DNA from: Bacteroidales bacterium
GTDB taxonomy: Bacteria; Bacteroidota; Bacteroidia; Bacteroidales; FEN-979
NCBI GenBank assembly: GCA_016926765.1
Contig: JAFGNY010000196.1
Location: 1 to 17,044 of the forward strand
Direction of reading: 5' to 3'
Length of the DNA stretch: 17,044 nt
The notes beneath the pieces were generated by a model, which was not told the DNA's origin, did not search any database, and worked only from the letters and a program-made list of their open reading frames with translations. The position numbers and the translations under genes were made by a program. Positions 7,532 to 14,923 of the stretch are shown piece by piece (the first letter of the stretch is position 1; each line of letters opens with the position of its first letter).

Positions 7532-8257
7532 ATGCCTGTTAATCGAATAAATATATCAAAGGTCCTTGAAAAAGTGGGACTTGGAAAATTCGATGAATTG
7601 ACATCGGAAGAAAAAGTAGTATTTTATGAAGAACTGCTTTCTAAGGTTGAAGCTATGATCTATATCAACCAAATAGAAGACTTAAATGATTTTACGACAG
7701 TCAGGAATATCTATGCCAATGAACTGGCATATCGACTACTTGGCTTCAATCGGTCCGAGATGGATGAAATGGGATGCCGACTCTTTTCAGAAACCCTACA
7801 CTCGGATGATATAAATATGACCAGTCAATCCATTGATTTTCACACCTTGAAACCGGGGGATTCCTTCGTGGCAAAAATTCGGAAGGTCAATAAAAAGAAA
7901 GAGACATTCTGGCATTTGGATCGCTGGTCTGTGTTGAACTTAAAGGCTGGAAAACCCTGGCAGTTTCTCATTGTCTCCATGAACGTTCAGGATGAATTGC
8001 AAACGAAGAAGCAACTGTCGGAACTGCTGAGGGGAAATACGTGTCTGCAAAATAAATTGGTTCTTTGCTCATTGACCTCTCGCGAAAAAGAGATTATTAA
8101 ACTGATTACGGAAGGTATGAAAGATACAGAGATCGCCAGAAAACTCTTTATTTCAGAAAAAACAGCTAAAACCCACCGCAAAAATATCCTACACAAACTA
8201 AAAAAGAAAAATACCGCACAACTGGTCTGTTTTGCGGTGGAGAACGGACTTCATTGA
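7532..8257 (+). CDS. PAS-like sensor / LuxR-type DNA-binding transcription regulator
   Basis: 241 residues. Residues about 35-155 look like a PAS fold (IRNIYANELAYRLLG-type helices, a SETLHSDD segment, then the KKETFWHLDRW and KPWQFLIVSMNVQDE strands typical of a PAS core and its PAC-like end). Residues about 180-241 are a LuxR/GerE helix-turn-helix: LTSREKEIIKLITEGMKDTE, the recognition helix ISEKTAKTHRKNIL, and a final AVENGL. No signal peptide or receiver Asp pattern is seen, so it is a cytoplasmic one-component regulator; the ligand is unknown. It is divergent from the small secreted protein gene with about 170 bases between the two starts. By position it could regulate that gene and perhaps the protease operon further left, but no direct evidence exists. 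Upstream DNA is AT-rich, with only a weak TAATTTTA element. Confidence 0.88.
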   Translation: MPVNRINISKVLEKVGLGKFDELTSEEKVVFYEELLSKVEAMIYINQIEDLNDFTTVRNIYANELAYRLLGFNRSEMDEMGCRLFSETLHSDDINMTSQSIDFHTLKPGDSFVAKIRKVNKKKETFWHLDRWSVLNLKAGKPWQFLIVSMNVQDELQTKKQLSELLRGNTCLQNKLVLCSLTSREKEIIKLITEGMKDTEIARKLFISEKTAKTHRKNILHKLKKKNTAQLVCFAVENGLH

Positions 8258-8282
8258 ACCGGTTCAATAATGTAGGAACCGG
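8253..8282. terminator. Palindrome and hairpin at the end of the regulator gene
   Basis: A perfect 16-base palindrome (8253-8268, centred on AACC/GGTT) overlaps the stop codon of the regulator. CCGGTTC (8259-8265) can also pair with GAACCGG (8276-8282) across a 10-base loop. There is no T-run, so this is at best an atypical terminator between converging genes; a binding site or remnant repeat is equally possible. Confidence 0.3.
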
Positions 8283-8371
8283 AGCGAAGCGGATCTCGGC
8301 GAAGCCAATGTAGAAATGCAGGAATGCATTCGTAAATCGAAAATCGAATCAATCGTAAATCACCTCGACCT
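8283..8371. repeat. Intergenic degenerate short repeats
   Basis: No gene is seen here. The stretch contains near copies of GCGAAGC (about 8284-8306), then a run of ATCGTAAATCG / AAAATCGAATC units (about 8330-8361). Such runs of near-identical words with shifting bases are common between genes in Bacteroidota and have no known product. Confidence 0.45.
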
Positions 8372-9397
8372 TCACTTCCTCCCAATCATTATTTGCACAC
8401 CACCCTGAGTTGTGACAATCGTGATATCCTGTAATCCTGCCTCCCGCATCCAGGATCTGAGTTCCTGTTCGGTATAGGTATCCCCATGCTTCGTTCCAAC
8501 CAGCATGTTAATAGCGAAGATTGCGCCAACAGTTGGCTCAGTGCGGTCTTTGCTCATGATATGGTCCAGGATCACTAGTTGACCTCCCGGATTCAGGGAC
8601 TGTACTCCCTTTTGGACCAGCAACCGGTTTTCTTCCGGAGAGTTGATGTGAATGATGGCAGACATAAAAACCAGGTCGTAGCCCGATCCGAAGGAATCCC
8701 TCAGATAATCCCCAGCTATGACAGATATACGATTCTGGATTCCGGAGTACTCCTGTCCTTCGTCCTTCAACAGGGAGGAACTGAGGGTGAGGTATTTCTT
8801 CGTAATCCCAACAATATTTGGCAAATCGAACACCACTCCGGTCATTTTTGGGTTCCGTTTCAGGAACTCCTGGGTAAAGGCTCCGGAACCGCCTCCTACA
8901 TCCAGTACCCGAAGAACAGGGATCAGATCGAGGACATCTGCCACTTCAATGGCCTGAGGGCCCGCCCGCCGGTGCATGGCGGCAATGAAGGCTTCCTGCC
9001 AGTCGTCAGACCGTTCGTTGATCGGTTGATCCACCGCGACTGATGTCCCGGCGATCAACGCATCCGTGAGGGTGCTCCAGCTTTTCCACAACCGGTTTGT
9101 ATGGTTCAGGTTGCTCAGGTAAAAAGGGGAGGAGGAGACAAGGAACTTGTCGGAGAAGGCGGTGTTGCTGAACATGCCGTTCGCTTTTCGCAGGAGGCCG
9201 ATGGCCACGAGGGCATTCAACAGGCGGTTGGTGCCCCGGGGATCCGTGCCCAAGAAACCGGCTACCGTTTCGGATGAATTCCCCGGGGAAAGGAGGTGAT
9301 CGAATACCTTCAGTTCAGCTCCGGTTAGGATGATCCGGCTGACACGGAAACCGTTGACCAGATCCTGGAAATCGGCCGGAGTGGTGATTTCGGTCAT
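8372..9397 (-). CDS. SAM-dependent O-methyltransferase (family 2, ASMT/COMT-like)
   Basis: 341 residues, normal for the family. The N-terminal part (about 12-95) is the winged-helix dimerisation domain: GFRVSRIILTGAELKVFDHL, followed by a TDPRGTNRLLNALVAIGLL helix pair. The C-terminal Rossmann domain begins with SAM motif I, VLDVGGGSGAF (164-174), then a VVFDLPNIV acidic loop (about 190), YDLVFMSAIIHI (about 240) and LNPGGQLVILDHIM (about 270). Known members methylate hydroxyl groups of small molecules such as phenolics, polyketides or quinone precursors. The substrate here cannot be told, and the usual HDWSD catalytic motif is replaced by IHINSPEEN, so the catalytic base is unclear. It converges with the regulator gene and stands alone, flanked by repeat DNA on both sides. 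Confidence 0.9.
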   Translation of the reverse strand: MTEITTPADFQDLVNGFRVSRIILTGAELKVFDHLLSPGNSSETVAGFLGTDPRGTNRLLNALVAIGLLRKANGMFSNTAFSDKFLVSSSPFYLSNLNHTNRLWKSWSTLTDALIAGTSVAVDQPINERSDDWQEAFIAAMHRRAGPQAIEVADVLDLIPVLRVLDVGGGSGAFTQEFLKRNPKMTGVVFDLPNIVGITKKYLTLSSSLLKDEGQEYSGIQNRISVIAGDYLRDSFGSGYDLVFMSAIIHINSPEENRLLVQKGVQSLNPGGQLVILDHIMSKDRTEPTVGAIFAINMLVGTKHGDTYTEQELRSWMREAGLQDITIVTTQGGVQIMIGRK

Positions 9398-9545
9398 TGT
9401 GATGTGGTGGTTTGGTGGTGTGGTGAAATAGTGTAAAAAGATGCGGGTTACGCGTTACGCGATATGCGAAATGTTGATTCACATTTAACTTCTCGCGTCT
9501 CACGTCTTACGTCCCCCGTCCTTCGTATTTCCGCCTGTCCTCCTG
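9398..9545. repeat. Degenerate short tandem repeats upstream of the methyltransferase
   Basis: No gene is seen. It holds three repeat types in a row: GGTGG/TGTGG words (about 9401-9427), TTACGCG copies (about 9447-9461), and a pyrimidine-rich run of CGTCTCACGTCTTACGTC-like words ending in CCTGTCCTCCTGTC (about 9488-9545). They are imperfect and vary in unit length, so they look like expanded simple sequence and not CRISPR. No convincing promoter for the methyltransferase gene was found here. Confidence 0.5.
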
Positions 9546-11201
9546 TCATTTCGCCAATCCCAGCATACTAACTCCCTGGTCGTACACAATATCCACCGGG
9601 ATCTGTTTTGATTTCAGGAGATCCAGAGCTGCCTGAAGTTCAGGATGGATAAGGCCATTTGCTTCCAGGAATTCAGCGGCCTGCTGGTAGTTGCCATCGC
9701 CTTCGGTTATCAGGACAAACGCTGCCCATTCATTCATGACTTCCCTGATCTTTTCGAAATTGACCGTGTAGGTTCCAGCATCCGTGCGTTCGAAGGCACC
9801 TTTTTCGCTGAAATAGTTGAAGCACATCATGTTGGCTTTCCCATGAGCGCTGGCAGCACCGAACCGTACCGAGCGGAACATCCCGGCCATGAAGGTGACA
9901 AAACAGTCTTCTGGTGTGATGCCTGTGATCTCGCCCAACTCAATGAGCTTTACTGAAAGAAAAAGTCCGAGTACATCCGCTTTGGCTTCTTCGAAGGCGC
10001 TGTATTTCTCCTTCAGGGCCTCTCGTATGGTTTCATTACCGGCAATGGTTTTTTTCATCCCAAGTCCGTGACCCACTTCATGGAACATCACATTGCTGAA
10101 GAAGGCGTCGAACTTGATGTGATCACGTTGAGCAGAATCAATCAAAACACCTGCAATCGGAACCAGTATATGATCAAATTTAGCGCGCATGGCGTTTTTC
10201 AGCTGAAGCCGGCGGCTTCCTTTGGTCGATTGAACCTTCTCATCATTCGGCAGGTTGATGGCTATGGTCTTGCTGCCGGCGTTCATATCTCCGGCACTGT
10301 AAATGATATCATAGGCGTTGAGGTCTGAGGCGGTACCCGGCGTCCCTTGTTTGTATTTTGCATCTACAGGCAATTGTTCCTGCAACATGGGAAGGAGCCC
10401 GGTAAATTTCTCCAACCGTTTACTCCACTCCTTATCCTTTACCAGGATAGCCGACTCGTATGCAGTTTTATAACCAAACAGCTTGTCCTCATAGTTCTCG
10501 ATGGGGCCAATCACCAGGTCGATCGTATTGGTTTTCATATCCATCCAGGCCATATCCGAAGGATAGTAATCGTCAGAAACCAATGCTTCCGCCCGCATCT
10601 CCAGGTATTTTTTAAGGCCCGGATCATCTGCCAGCTGCGAGGCGGATTTCAACAAACCGGCTACTTTCTCGAGTTGTTCCTGATAAGCTTCATGATACCA
10701 GACAGATCTCAGACTTCCATCCTCATTCCTCCACACAAGCGTATATTGGTTGGTTTTATCAGGATTATCCCACTTTTCAAATTCTTCTTTAGTCATGTTC
10801 TGGGGATAAAAATTGGCCCCGGCAGGTTTTTCTCCATAGTCGGGCAGGAAGGGTTTGTTTCCGTTGAGCCGTTCCCACGGACCGTAATTGATCATGGCAA
10901 ACTTGCGTGCATCCGGATTGACGATACTGTCGAGGAATACCTGCTTGTTTTCTTCAAACGCCTGTTGCCAGAAAAGGTTATCCATGATCTGTGCAGCTTC
11001 CATCAGCATCGGGATCATCTTCTTCTCATTTTCAGTGAGCGCCGTCAGGTCTGTCGTCAGCTTCACAACGGCAAATTCGGCGACTTTGGCTTGCATCAGG
11101 GAATCAAATGTGAGTTGTTCGGCTGTTTTGGTCACCTGGTTGCAACTTGTCAACCATCCGATGACTGCCACCGGAAGGAGGAAAGTGAGGAAGGTTTTCA
11201 T
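9546..11201 (-). CDS. M49-like (dipeptidyl-peptidase III type) zinc metallopeptidase lipoprotein
   Basis: 551 residues. The N-terminus ends in a lipobox (WLTSC, Cys20), so it is a lipoprotein on the envelope. The zinc site is HEVGH at 374-378 (His374, Glu375, His378) in FHEVGHGLG, with the second motif FEEAKAD (403-409) about 26 residues later supplying the third ligand Glu. This spacing and the overall sequence fit the short M49-like proteins of Bacteroidota. Classical dipeptidyl-peptidase III has the longer HExxGH motif and is about 700 residues, so this is a relative and not DPP III itself. Expected role: zinc-dependent cleavage of peptides in the periplasm or at the surface; the exact specificity is unknown. 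It is divergent from the SPFH gene, and an exact-consensus promoter lies about 80 bases upstream of the start. Confidence 0.82.
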   Translation of the reverse strand: MKTFLTFLLPVAVIGWLTSCNQVTKTAEQLTFDSLMQAKVAEFAVVKLTTDLTALTENEKKMIPMLMEAAQIMDNLFWQQAFEENKQVFLDSIVNPDARKFAMINYGPWERLNGNKPFLPDYGEKPAGANFYPQNMTKEEFEKWDNPDKTNQYTLVWRNEDGSLRSVWYHEAYQEQLEKVAGLLKSASQLADDPGLKKYLEMRAEALVSDDYYPSDMAWMDMKTNTIDLVIGPIENYEDKLFGYKTAYESAILVKDKEWSKRLEKFTGLLPMLQEQLPVDAKYKQGTPGTASDLNAYDIIYSAGDMNAGSKTIAINLPNDEKVQSTKGSRRLQLKNAMRAKFDHILVPIAGVLIDSAQRDHIKFDAFFSNVMFHEVGHGLGMKKTIAGNETIREALKEKYSAFEEAKADVLGLFLSVKLIELGEITGITPEDCFVTFMAGMFRSVRFGAASAHGKANMMCFNYFSEKGAFERTDAGTYTVNFEKIREVMNEWAAFVLITEGDGNYQQAAEFLEANGLIHPELQAALDLLKSKQIPVDIVYDQGVSMLGLAK

Positions 11202-11235
11202 TGGAAATCATTTTTATTGGGGTTCAACAATCGTA

Positions 11236-11266
11236 TTGGTTTGTTCAGTGTTATTTTGTATGTTTG
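11236..11266 (+). promoter_or_regulatory. Promoter of the SPFH-domain gene
   Basis: TTG at 11236-11238, exactly 20 bases, then TATGTTTG at 11259-11266, a perfect match to the Bacteroidota -7 consensus TAnnTTTG. The predicted start near 11272 gives a leader of about 45 bases before the ATG at 11318. Confidence 0.65.
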
Positions 11267-11281
11267 TGCCTCTGCATCATG

Positions 11282-11311
11282 CAAAAGTAGTGTAAACCTT
11301 TTTAAACCCAA
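11282..11311 (-). promoter_or_regulatory. Promoter of the M49-like peptidase gene
   Basis: On the minus strand: TTG at 11311-11309, 19 bases, then TACTTTTG at 11289-11282, a perfect TAnnTTTG match. The predicted start near 11276 gives a leader of about 75 bases before the ATG at 11201. It faces the plus-strand promoter at 11236-11266. Confidence 0.65.
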
Positions 11312-11317
11312 GAAAGT

Positions 11318-12193
11318 ATGTCTGGAATTTTATGGGCAATCATTATTGCCGTCCTCGTCATTCTGTTTTTAGCAGGAATCCGGATCATCAGGCCAACGCA
11401 CAGGGGACTGGTGGAACGGTTTGGAAAATACCATCATTTCGCTAACCCTGGTTTCTCGTGGATCATCCCCGGGATTGATAAAATGTACCAGATCAATGTT
11501 ACCGAAAAAATGATCGACGCCGAGCCACAGGAGATCATCACGAACGACAACCTCAATGCGAAAGTGGATGCGCAGGTTTACTTCAAGATCAAAGCCGATG
11601 AAGAGAGCGTGAAGGCATCACAATACAATGTAAACCGGATAGAATACCAGATTGTCAACCTGGCACGCACGACCCTGAGAAATATCATCGGGACCATGAC
11701 CCTGAAATCGGCCAACAGCGAGCGTGGAAAAATCAATAAAGAGCTGCATAGTACACTTCTGGATGAGACGGCGCACTGGGGAATTGAAATTGTCAGAACC
11801 GAACTTAAAGAGATCGATCCTCCGAAAGATGTCCAGGAGACGATGAATAAGATTGTGAAAGCGGAAAACGAGAAGATCGCAGCGATCGATTTTGCTACAG
11901 CACAGGAGACTCAGGCCGATGGTTTGAAACGTGCTGAGATCCGGAAGGCTGAGGGGATTAAAATAGCTGCTATTTTGCGTGCGGAAGGAGACGCTCAGGC
12001 AATTCAACTGGTAAACGAAGCAGCTGAAAAGTTCTTTATCGGAAATGCACAAGTATTGAGAAAAATTCAAATGGTAGAAGCATCCCTTCAGGATAATGCC
12101 AAAATAATTGTCCCTGAAGGGTCCGATCTGGTGAATGTCCTTGGAGAGATGGCCGGAATTATTCCGCTGAAACCAAAGAAATCAGAGAATTAA
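11318..12193 (+). CDS. SPFH/Band 7 membrane protein (stomatin/QmcA-like)
   Basis: 291 residues. One N-terminal membrane helix (about 3-22) is followed by the stomatin start IRIIRPTHRGLVERFGKY, then PGFSWIIPGIDKMYQINV, NLNAKVDAQVYFKI and the conserved ARTTLRNIIGTMTL. After about residue 175 comes a long helical region rich in Ala, Glu and Lys (KAENEKIAAIDFATAQETQADG and following), the usual flotillin/stomatin coiled coil that drives ring assembly. Length is normal for a slipin or QmcA protein. Known role: oligomeric scaffold in the inner membrane linked to membrane microdomains and protease control. The usual NfeD partner gene is not next to it. The ATG at 11318 follows a good promoter. It converges with the coiled-coil protein gene, with only 10 bases between their ends. 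Confidence 0.92.
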   Translation: MSGILWAIIIAVLVILFLAGIRIIRPTHRGLVERFGKYHHFANPGFSWIIPGIDKMYQINVTEKMIDAEPQEIITNDNLNAKVDAQVYFKIKADEESVKASQYNVNRIEYQIVNLARTTLRNIIGTMTLKSANSERGKINKELHSTLLDETAHWGIEIVRTELKEIDPPKDVQETMNKIVKAENEKIAAIDFATAQETQADGLKRAEIRKAEGIKIAAILRAEGDAQAIQLVNEAAEKFFIGNAQVLRKIQMVEASLQDNAKIIVPEGSDLVNVLGEMAGIIPLKPKKSEN

Positions 12194-12203
12194 TCCGAAA
12201 GGA

Positions 12204-12998
12204 TCAGCCTTTATCCGGACGTTGCTTGATCATCTCCTTCAGCTTGGCTGCAAAGTCCTTTGCTGTACCTGATAACTCTTCCCTGAGTTTTGACAGGTCA
12301 TGAGAAAATGAATCAATCCCTTTTTCCAGGCTGCTTTTAAACGCTTCGTATTCCTGGTGAGATTCCTGATGACGGGCCTCATGCGCAGCCTGTACTTCGT
12401 TGATCAGTCTTTCCAATTGTACCAATTTTTCTGCCGTCTCTCCGGATAATTTCTGAATGTGGATCTCTGCTTCCCGTGAGGAGGACTGAATTTCCGACCT
12501 GATGGACCCGTGGTCTCTTTCAAATTTACTTACCTGATCATCAAGTCGTTTTGATAATTCATTCCATCGGTCATCCAGGTGATTAAAAAGTGAAAGCATA
12601 CGATGCCGGAAGATGAGCAGCCAGATGAGGACAAGGAGGGTAAACAGGAAAAGGCCTGCGGGAATCAGGATCGCTATGAGCGTACCCGATTTGCGTTGTG
12701 TCAGTAAACGGTCATCGAAACTGGATTGAGAGGATTCGAGAAGTTGGATGGCCTCTTGCTGGAGAGTGATCGTCTCCGACTGAGAGACAAGCAACTGAGC
12801 GAGACTGTCATTAACCTGAGCCTGGATGAGAATCATCTGTTTTAATTCCTGGTTGTTTTTACTCAATTTGTAAATGGATTCCTGGAGGCGGGCTTTTTCA
12901 ACCTGAAAATCTTTTTTAGCCATGAATTCTGTTTCCTGACAGAAGAGCTGATTCTGGAGTATGAACAGTACTCCGAAAAATAGGATAAATCGTTTCAT
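12204..12998 (-). CDS. Single-pass membrane protein with coiled coils on both sides
   Basis: 264 residues, family not recognised. Signal peptide at 1-20 (MKRFILFFGVLF to LFC), then a periplasmic helical region (about 25-100) with heptad-like Leu/Ile spacing and many Gln/Lys. A strong membrane helix follows at about 105-130 (SGTLIAILIPAGLFLFTLLVLIWLLIF), with RHR just after it marking the cytoplasmic side. The cytoplasmic half (about 135-264) is a long charged coiled coil (ELSKRLDDQVSKFERDH, KLVQLERLINEVQAAHE, SHDLSKLREEL). No catalytic motif is seen. Inferred: a structural or tethering membrane protein. The low-sequence-identity nature of coiled coils makes any family name unsafe. Confidence 0.8.
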   Translation of the reverse strand: MKRFILFFGVLFILQNQLFCQETEFMAKKDFQVEKARLQESIYKLSKNNQELKQMILIQAQVNDSLAQLLVSQSETITLQQEAIQLLESSQSSFDDRLLTQRKSGTLIAILIPAGLFLFTLLVLIWLLIFRHRMLSLFNHLDDRWNELSKRLDDQVSKFERDHGSIRSEIQSSSREAEIHIQKLSGETAEKLVQLERLINEVQAAHEARHQESHQEYEAFKSSLEKGIDSFSHDLSKLREELSGTAKDFAAKLKEMIKQRPDKG

Positions 12999-13017
12999 AG
13001 GATCTATTTTAGGACGT

Positions 13018-13047
13018 TAAATATATAACAAAAACGTTGAATATCAA
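13018..13047 (-). promoter_or_regulatory. Candidate promoter of the coiled-coil membrane protein gene
   Basis: On the minus strand: TTG at 13047-13045, 19 bases, then TATATTTA at 13025-13018, one mismatch to TAnnTTTG. The predicted start near 13012 is about 14 bases before the ATG at 12998. Confidence 0.4.
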
Positions 13048-13080
13048 ATAAAAAATTAAAATTCAGACTCAAAATGTCTT

Positions 13081-13088
13081 TATATTTG
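13081..13088 (+). promoter_or_regulatory. -7 promoter element of the DUF2807 gene
   Basis: TATATTTG is an exact TAnnTTTG match, 20 bases before the ATG at 13109. No TTG is found at the expected -33 distance; the upstream DNA is very AT-rich instead. Confidence 0.45.
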
Positions 13089-13108
13089 CTGGAAGTAAAT
13101 CATCGGAT

Positions 13109-13825
13109 ATGAAACGAATCTTTAGCTTAATCATCCTGACAGCCTTCCTGCTGGGATTTTCTTCCTGTGAAAAGATTAAAGGGAAAGGTGAGGTCGTGAA
13201 TCAGACGCGAACAGTTACTGATTTTACCGGGATCTCTCTTGCCATTGATGGCACGGTCTATTTTTCTCCCGACACCAATTACTATCTCGAGGTGAGGGCT
13301 CAGCAGAATATTCTGGATATCTTGGAAACAGTGATAGGATCTAATAGTACGTTGATCATCAGGTATAAATCTGGTGTTATTGTGGGGACTCATGAGCCGA
13401 TCAAGATTTTTGTCGCTGCACCTGATATGCGATCACTTGTCATTAGCGGTTCAGGAGATATTCTGGTGGATACTCCCTGGCAATCCCAATTCATTGAAAC
13501 ATCGACCAGTGGTAGCGGTAACATCAATATTTCCAGTCTGGATACCGATGAGCTCAGGGTGAATATCAGTGGTTCGGGGAATGTTCAGGCAACCTCAGGA
13601 ACAGTCAATTTTCAACAACTTACGATCAGCGGAAGCGGCAACATGGATCTGTTAGGGTTGGAGTCCGATACGACCATTGCCACTATCAGCGGTTCAGGCA
13701 ACATCATGGTATGGGTGAACAAATTACTTGATGTGACTATCTCCGGGAGTGGAAATGTCAGCTATAAAGGGAACCCGGTGGTCAATACCCATATTTCAGG
13801 ATCGGGTTCAGTCATTAAAATTTAA
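13109..13825 (+). CDS. DUF2807 (putative auto-transporter adhesin head) lipoprotein
   Basis: 238 residues. The lipobox GFSSC (Cys20) makes it a lipoprotein. Residues about 38-230 form a DUF2807 domain: VTDFTGISLAIDGTVYF start, then a right-handed beta-helix-like array of seven SGSG turns at residues 113, 134, 154, 174, 194, 212 and 230, spaced 18-21 residues apart (ISGSGN being the commonest form). This regular spacing suits one strand-turn repeat per helix rung. Known of the family: very common surface or periplasmic proteins in Bacteroidota; the adhesin label is only a database guess. No enzyme motif is visible. It converges with the patatin gene. Confidence 0.92.
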   Translation: MKRIFSLIILTAFLLGFSSCEKIKGKGEVVNQTRTVTDFTGISLAIDGTVYFSPDTNYYLEVRAQQNILDILETVIGSNSTLIIRYKSGVIVGTHEPIKIFVAAPDMRSLVISGSGDILVDTPWQSQFIETSTSGSGNINISSLDTDELRVNISGSGNVQATSGTVNFQQLTISGSGNMDLLGLESDTTIATISGSGNIMVWVNKLLDVTISGSGNVSYKGNPVVNTHISGSGSVIKI

Positions 13826-13862
13826 TCAGCCGCTAACGGTCTGTTCCTGACCAGGGGCCCGG

Positions 13863-14801
13863 TTACCGGCTTATTCCCTTTTCGATCAGGAGTTTGCGGA
13901 TTGCAGGCAGTGCTTCTCTGGCTGCCTTAATCCCTGCATGAAACATTTGGTCATTCTCCTTGCTGCTCATCAGCGGCATCCCCTGAAGATCCGGTGAGAT
14001 CACGATATCGGCAAGGGGCAGCCGTTCCTCCTTTAATTTATGGGCAGCTACTGCATAGGCTCTTACCATGACCTTTCGTTTATTCTTAAAAACGGGAACC
14101 GTATCAAAGTCGGCCATCACGTCTACTGCAATAATGACTTGCGGCTGATAAGACCTGGCGACATCTGTTGGGACCGCATCCAATACACCTCCGTCAGAAA
14201 AAACGGTTCCGTACATTTTTACAGGTTCAAAGATATAAGGGATTGCGCAGGAGGCATTGACAGAGGGGGCGATGGGTCCTGCAGCCAACGCAACGCTTTT
14301 CCCATGCATCATGTCGGTGGTAACGGCAACAAAGGGGATGGGTAGTTCTTCAATAGTTGTATGTTTGAGATTTTCTCTCAGATAGGCCTGCAGACGCTTT
14401 CCGGAAACAAACCCTTCACTGGATCGGAAAAGAGAAAAATCAAATACATCTTTTTCGGTTGTCTTATTCACCAGTGGAACCAGCGAATCGATGTAGGGGT
14501 AATCGGCATAAAGGGCTCCCACCATACTGCCTGCGCTGGTTCCGACGATCAGGTCAATAGGGATTTTTTCGTATTCAAGTACTTGAATTACACCAACATG
14601 TGCCATTCCGTGAAAAGCGCCACCTCCCAGGACAAGTACCACCCGTGGATGATTTTCCAGGATTCTGGCTGATGGCATAGCAGCCGGTTCGCCGATCACC
14701 ATAAATTTCCTGGAGCAGGAAGAGATTAGTGAAAGGGCGGGGATCAGAATAATTGCCAGGAGTATTGATAACACATGCCTTGCGGGAGAAGTAGTTTTCA
14801 T
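13863..14801 (-). CDS. Patatin-like phospholipase lipoprotein
   Basis: 312 residues. The lipobox is LISSC (Cys29). The patatin domain shows the oxyanion-hole motif VLGGGAFHGMAHVG (57-70), the nucleophile elbow GTSAG with Ser89, and the catalytic Asp203 in FSDGGVLDAVP. So the Ser-Asp dyad is intact. Known of the family (RssA/YchK-like and patatin-type): lipid acyl hydrolases acting on phospholipids or related esters. The lipoprotein signal places this one in the envelope, which differs from the cytoplasmic RssA type. An exact -7 element (TACCTTTG on the minus strand, 14827-14820) lies just upstream of the ATG at 14801, with a short leader of about 13 bases. Confidence 0.92.
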   Translation of the reverse strand: MKTTSPARHVLSILLAIILIPALSLISSCSRKFMVIGEPAAMPSARILENHPRVVLVLGGGAFHGMAHVGVIQVLEYEKIPIDLIVGTSAGSMVGALYADYPYIDSLVPLVNKTTEKDVFDFSLFRSSEGFVSGKRLQAYLRENLKHTTIEELPIPFVAVTTDMMHGKSVALAAGPIAPSVNASCAIPYIFEPVKMYGTVFSDGGVLDAVPTDVARSYQPQVIIAVDVMADFDTVPVFKNKRKVMVRAYAVAAHKLKEERLPLADIVISPDLQGMPLMSSKENDQMFHAGIKAAREALPAIRKLLIEKGISR

Positions 14802-14819
14802 AGCGGATCAGATTTGGCT

Positions 14820-14827
14820 CAAAGGTA
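14820..14827 (-). promoter_or_regulatory. -7 promoter element of the patatin gene
   Basis: On the minus strand the bases read TACCTTTG, an exact TAnnTTTG match 19 bases before the ATG at 14801. No TTG lies at the usual -33 distance. Confidence 0.45.
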
Positions 14828-14923
14828 TCCATTTTACTATAAAAAAGAGGAACAGACAAAATTCCGGATCCAAAATTGCGTTTTATTTCAGGTATTTCTT
14901 ACTCATTGTGACGTTTTCAATGT

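Noticed and set aside
9440..9540. Possible CRISPR array
   Set aside because: The repeats are only 6-8 bases, imperfect and without spacers of constant length; no cas genes are present.
10347..11372. 341-residue plus-strand open frame
   Set aside because: Antisense to the M49-like peptidase, and it would overlap the start of the SPFH gene; the composition is typical of a shadow frame.
12196..12215. Terminator between the converging SPFH and coiled-coil genes
   Set aside because: Only a 5-pair stem (AAAGG/CCTTT) with no T-run is seen, and it overlaps the coding end.
13826..13862. Terminator between the DUF2807 and patatin genes
   Set aside because: Only a 4-pair CCGG stem can be drawn; no T-run.
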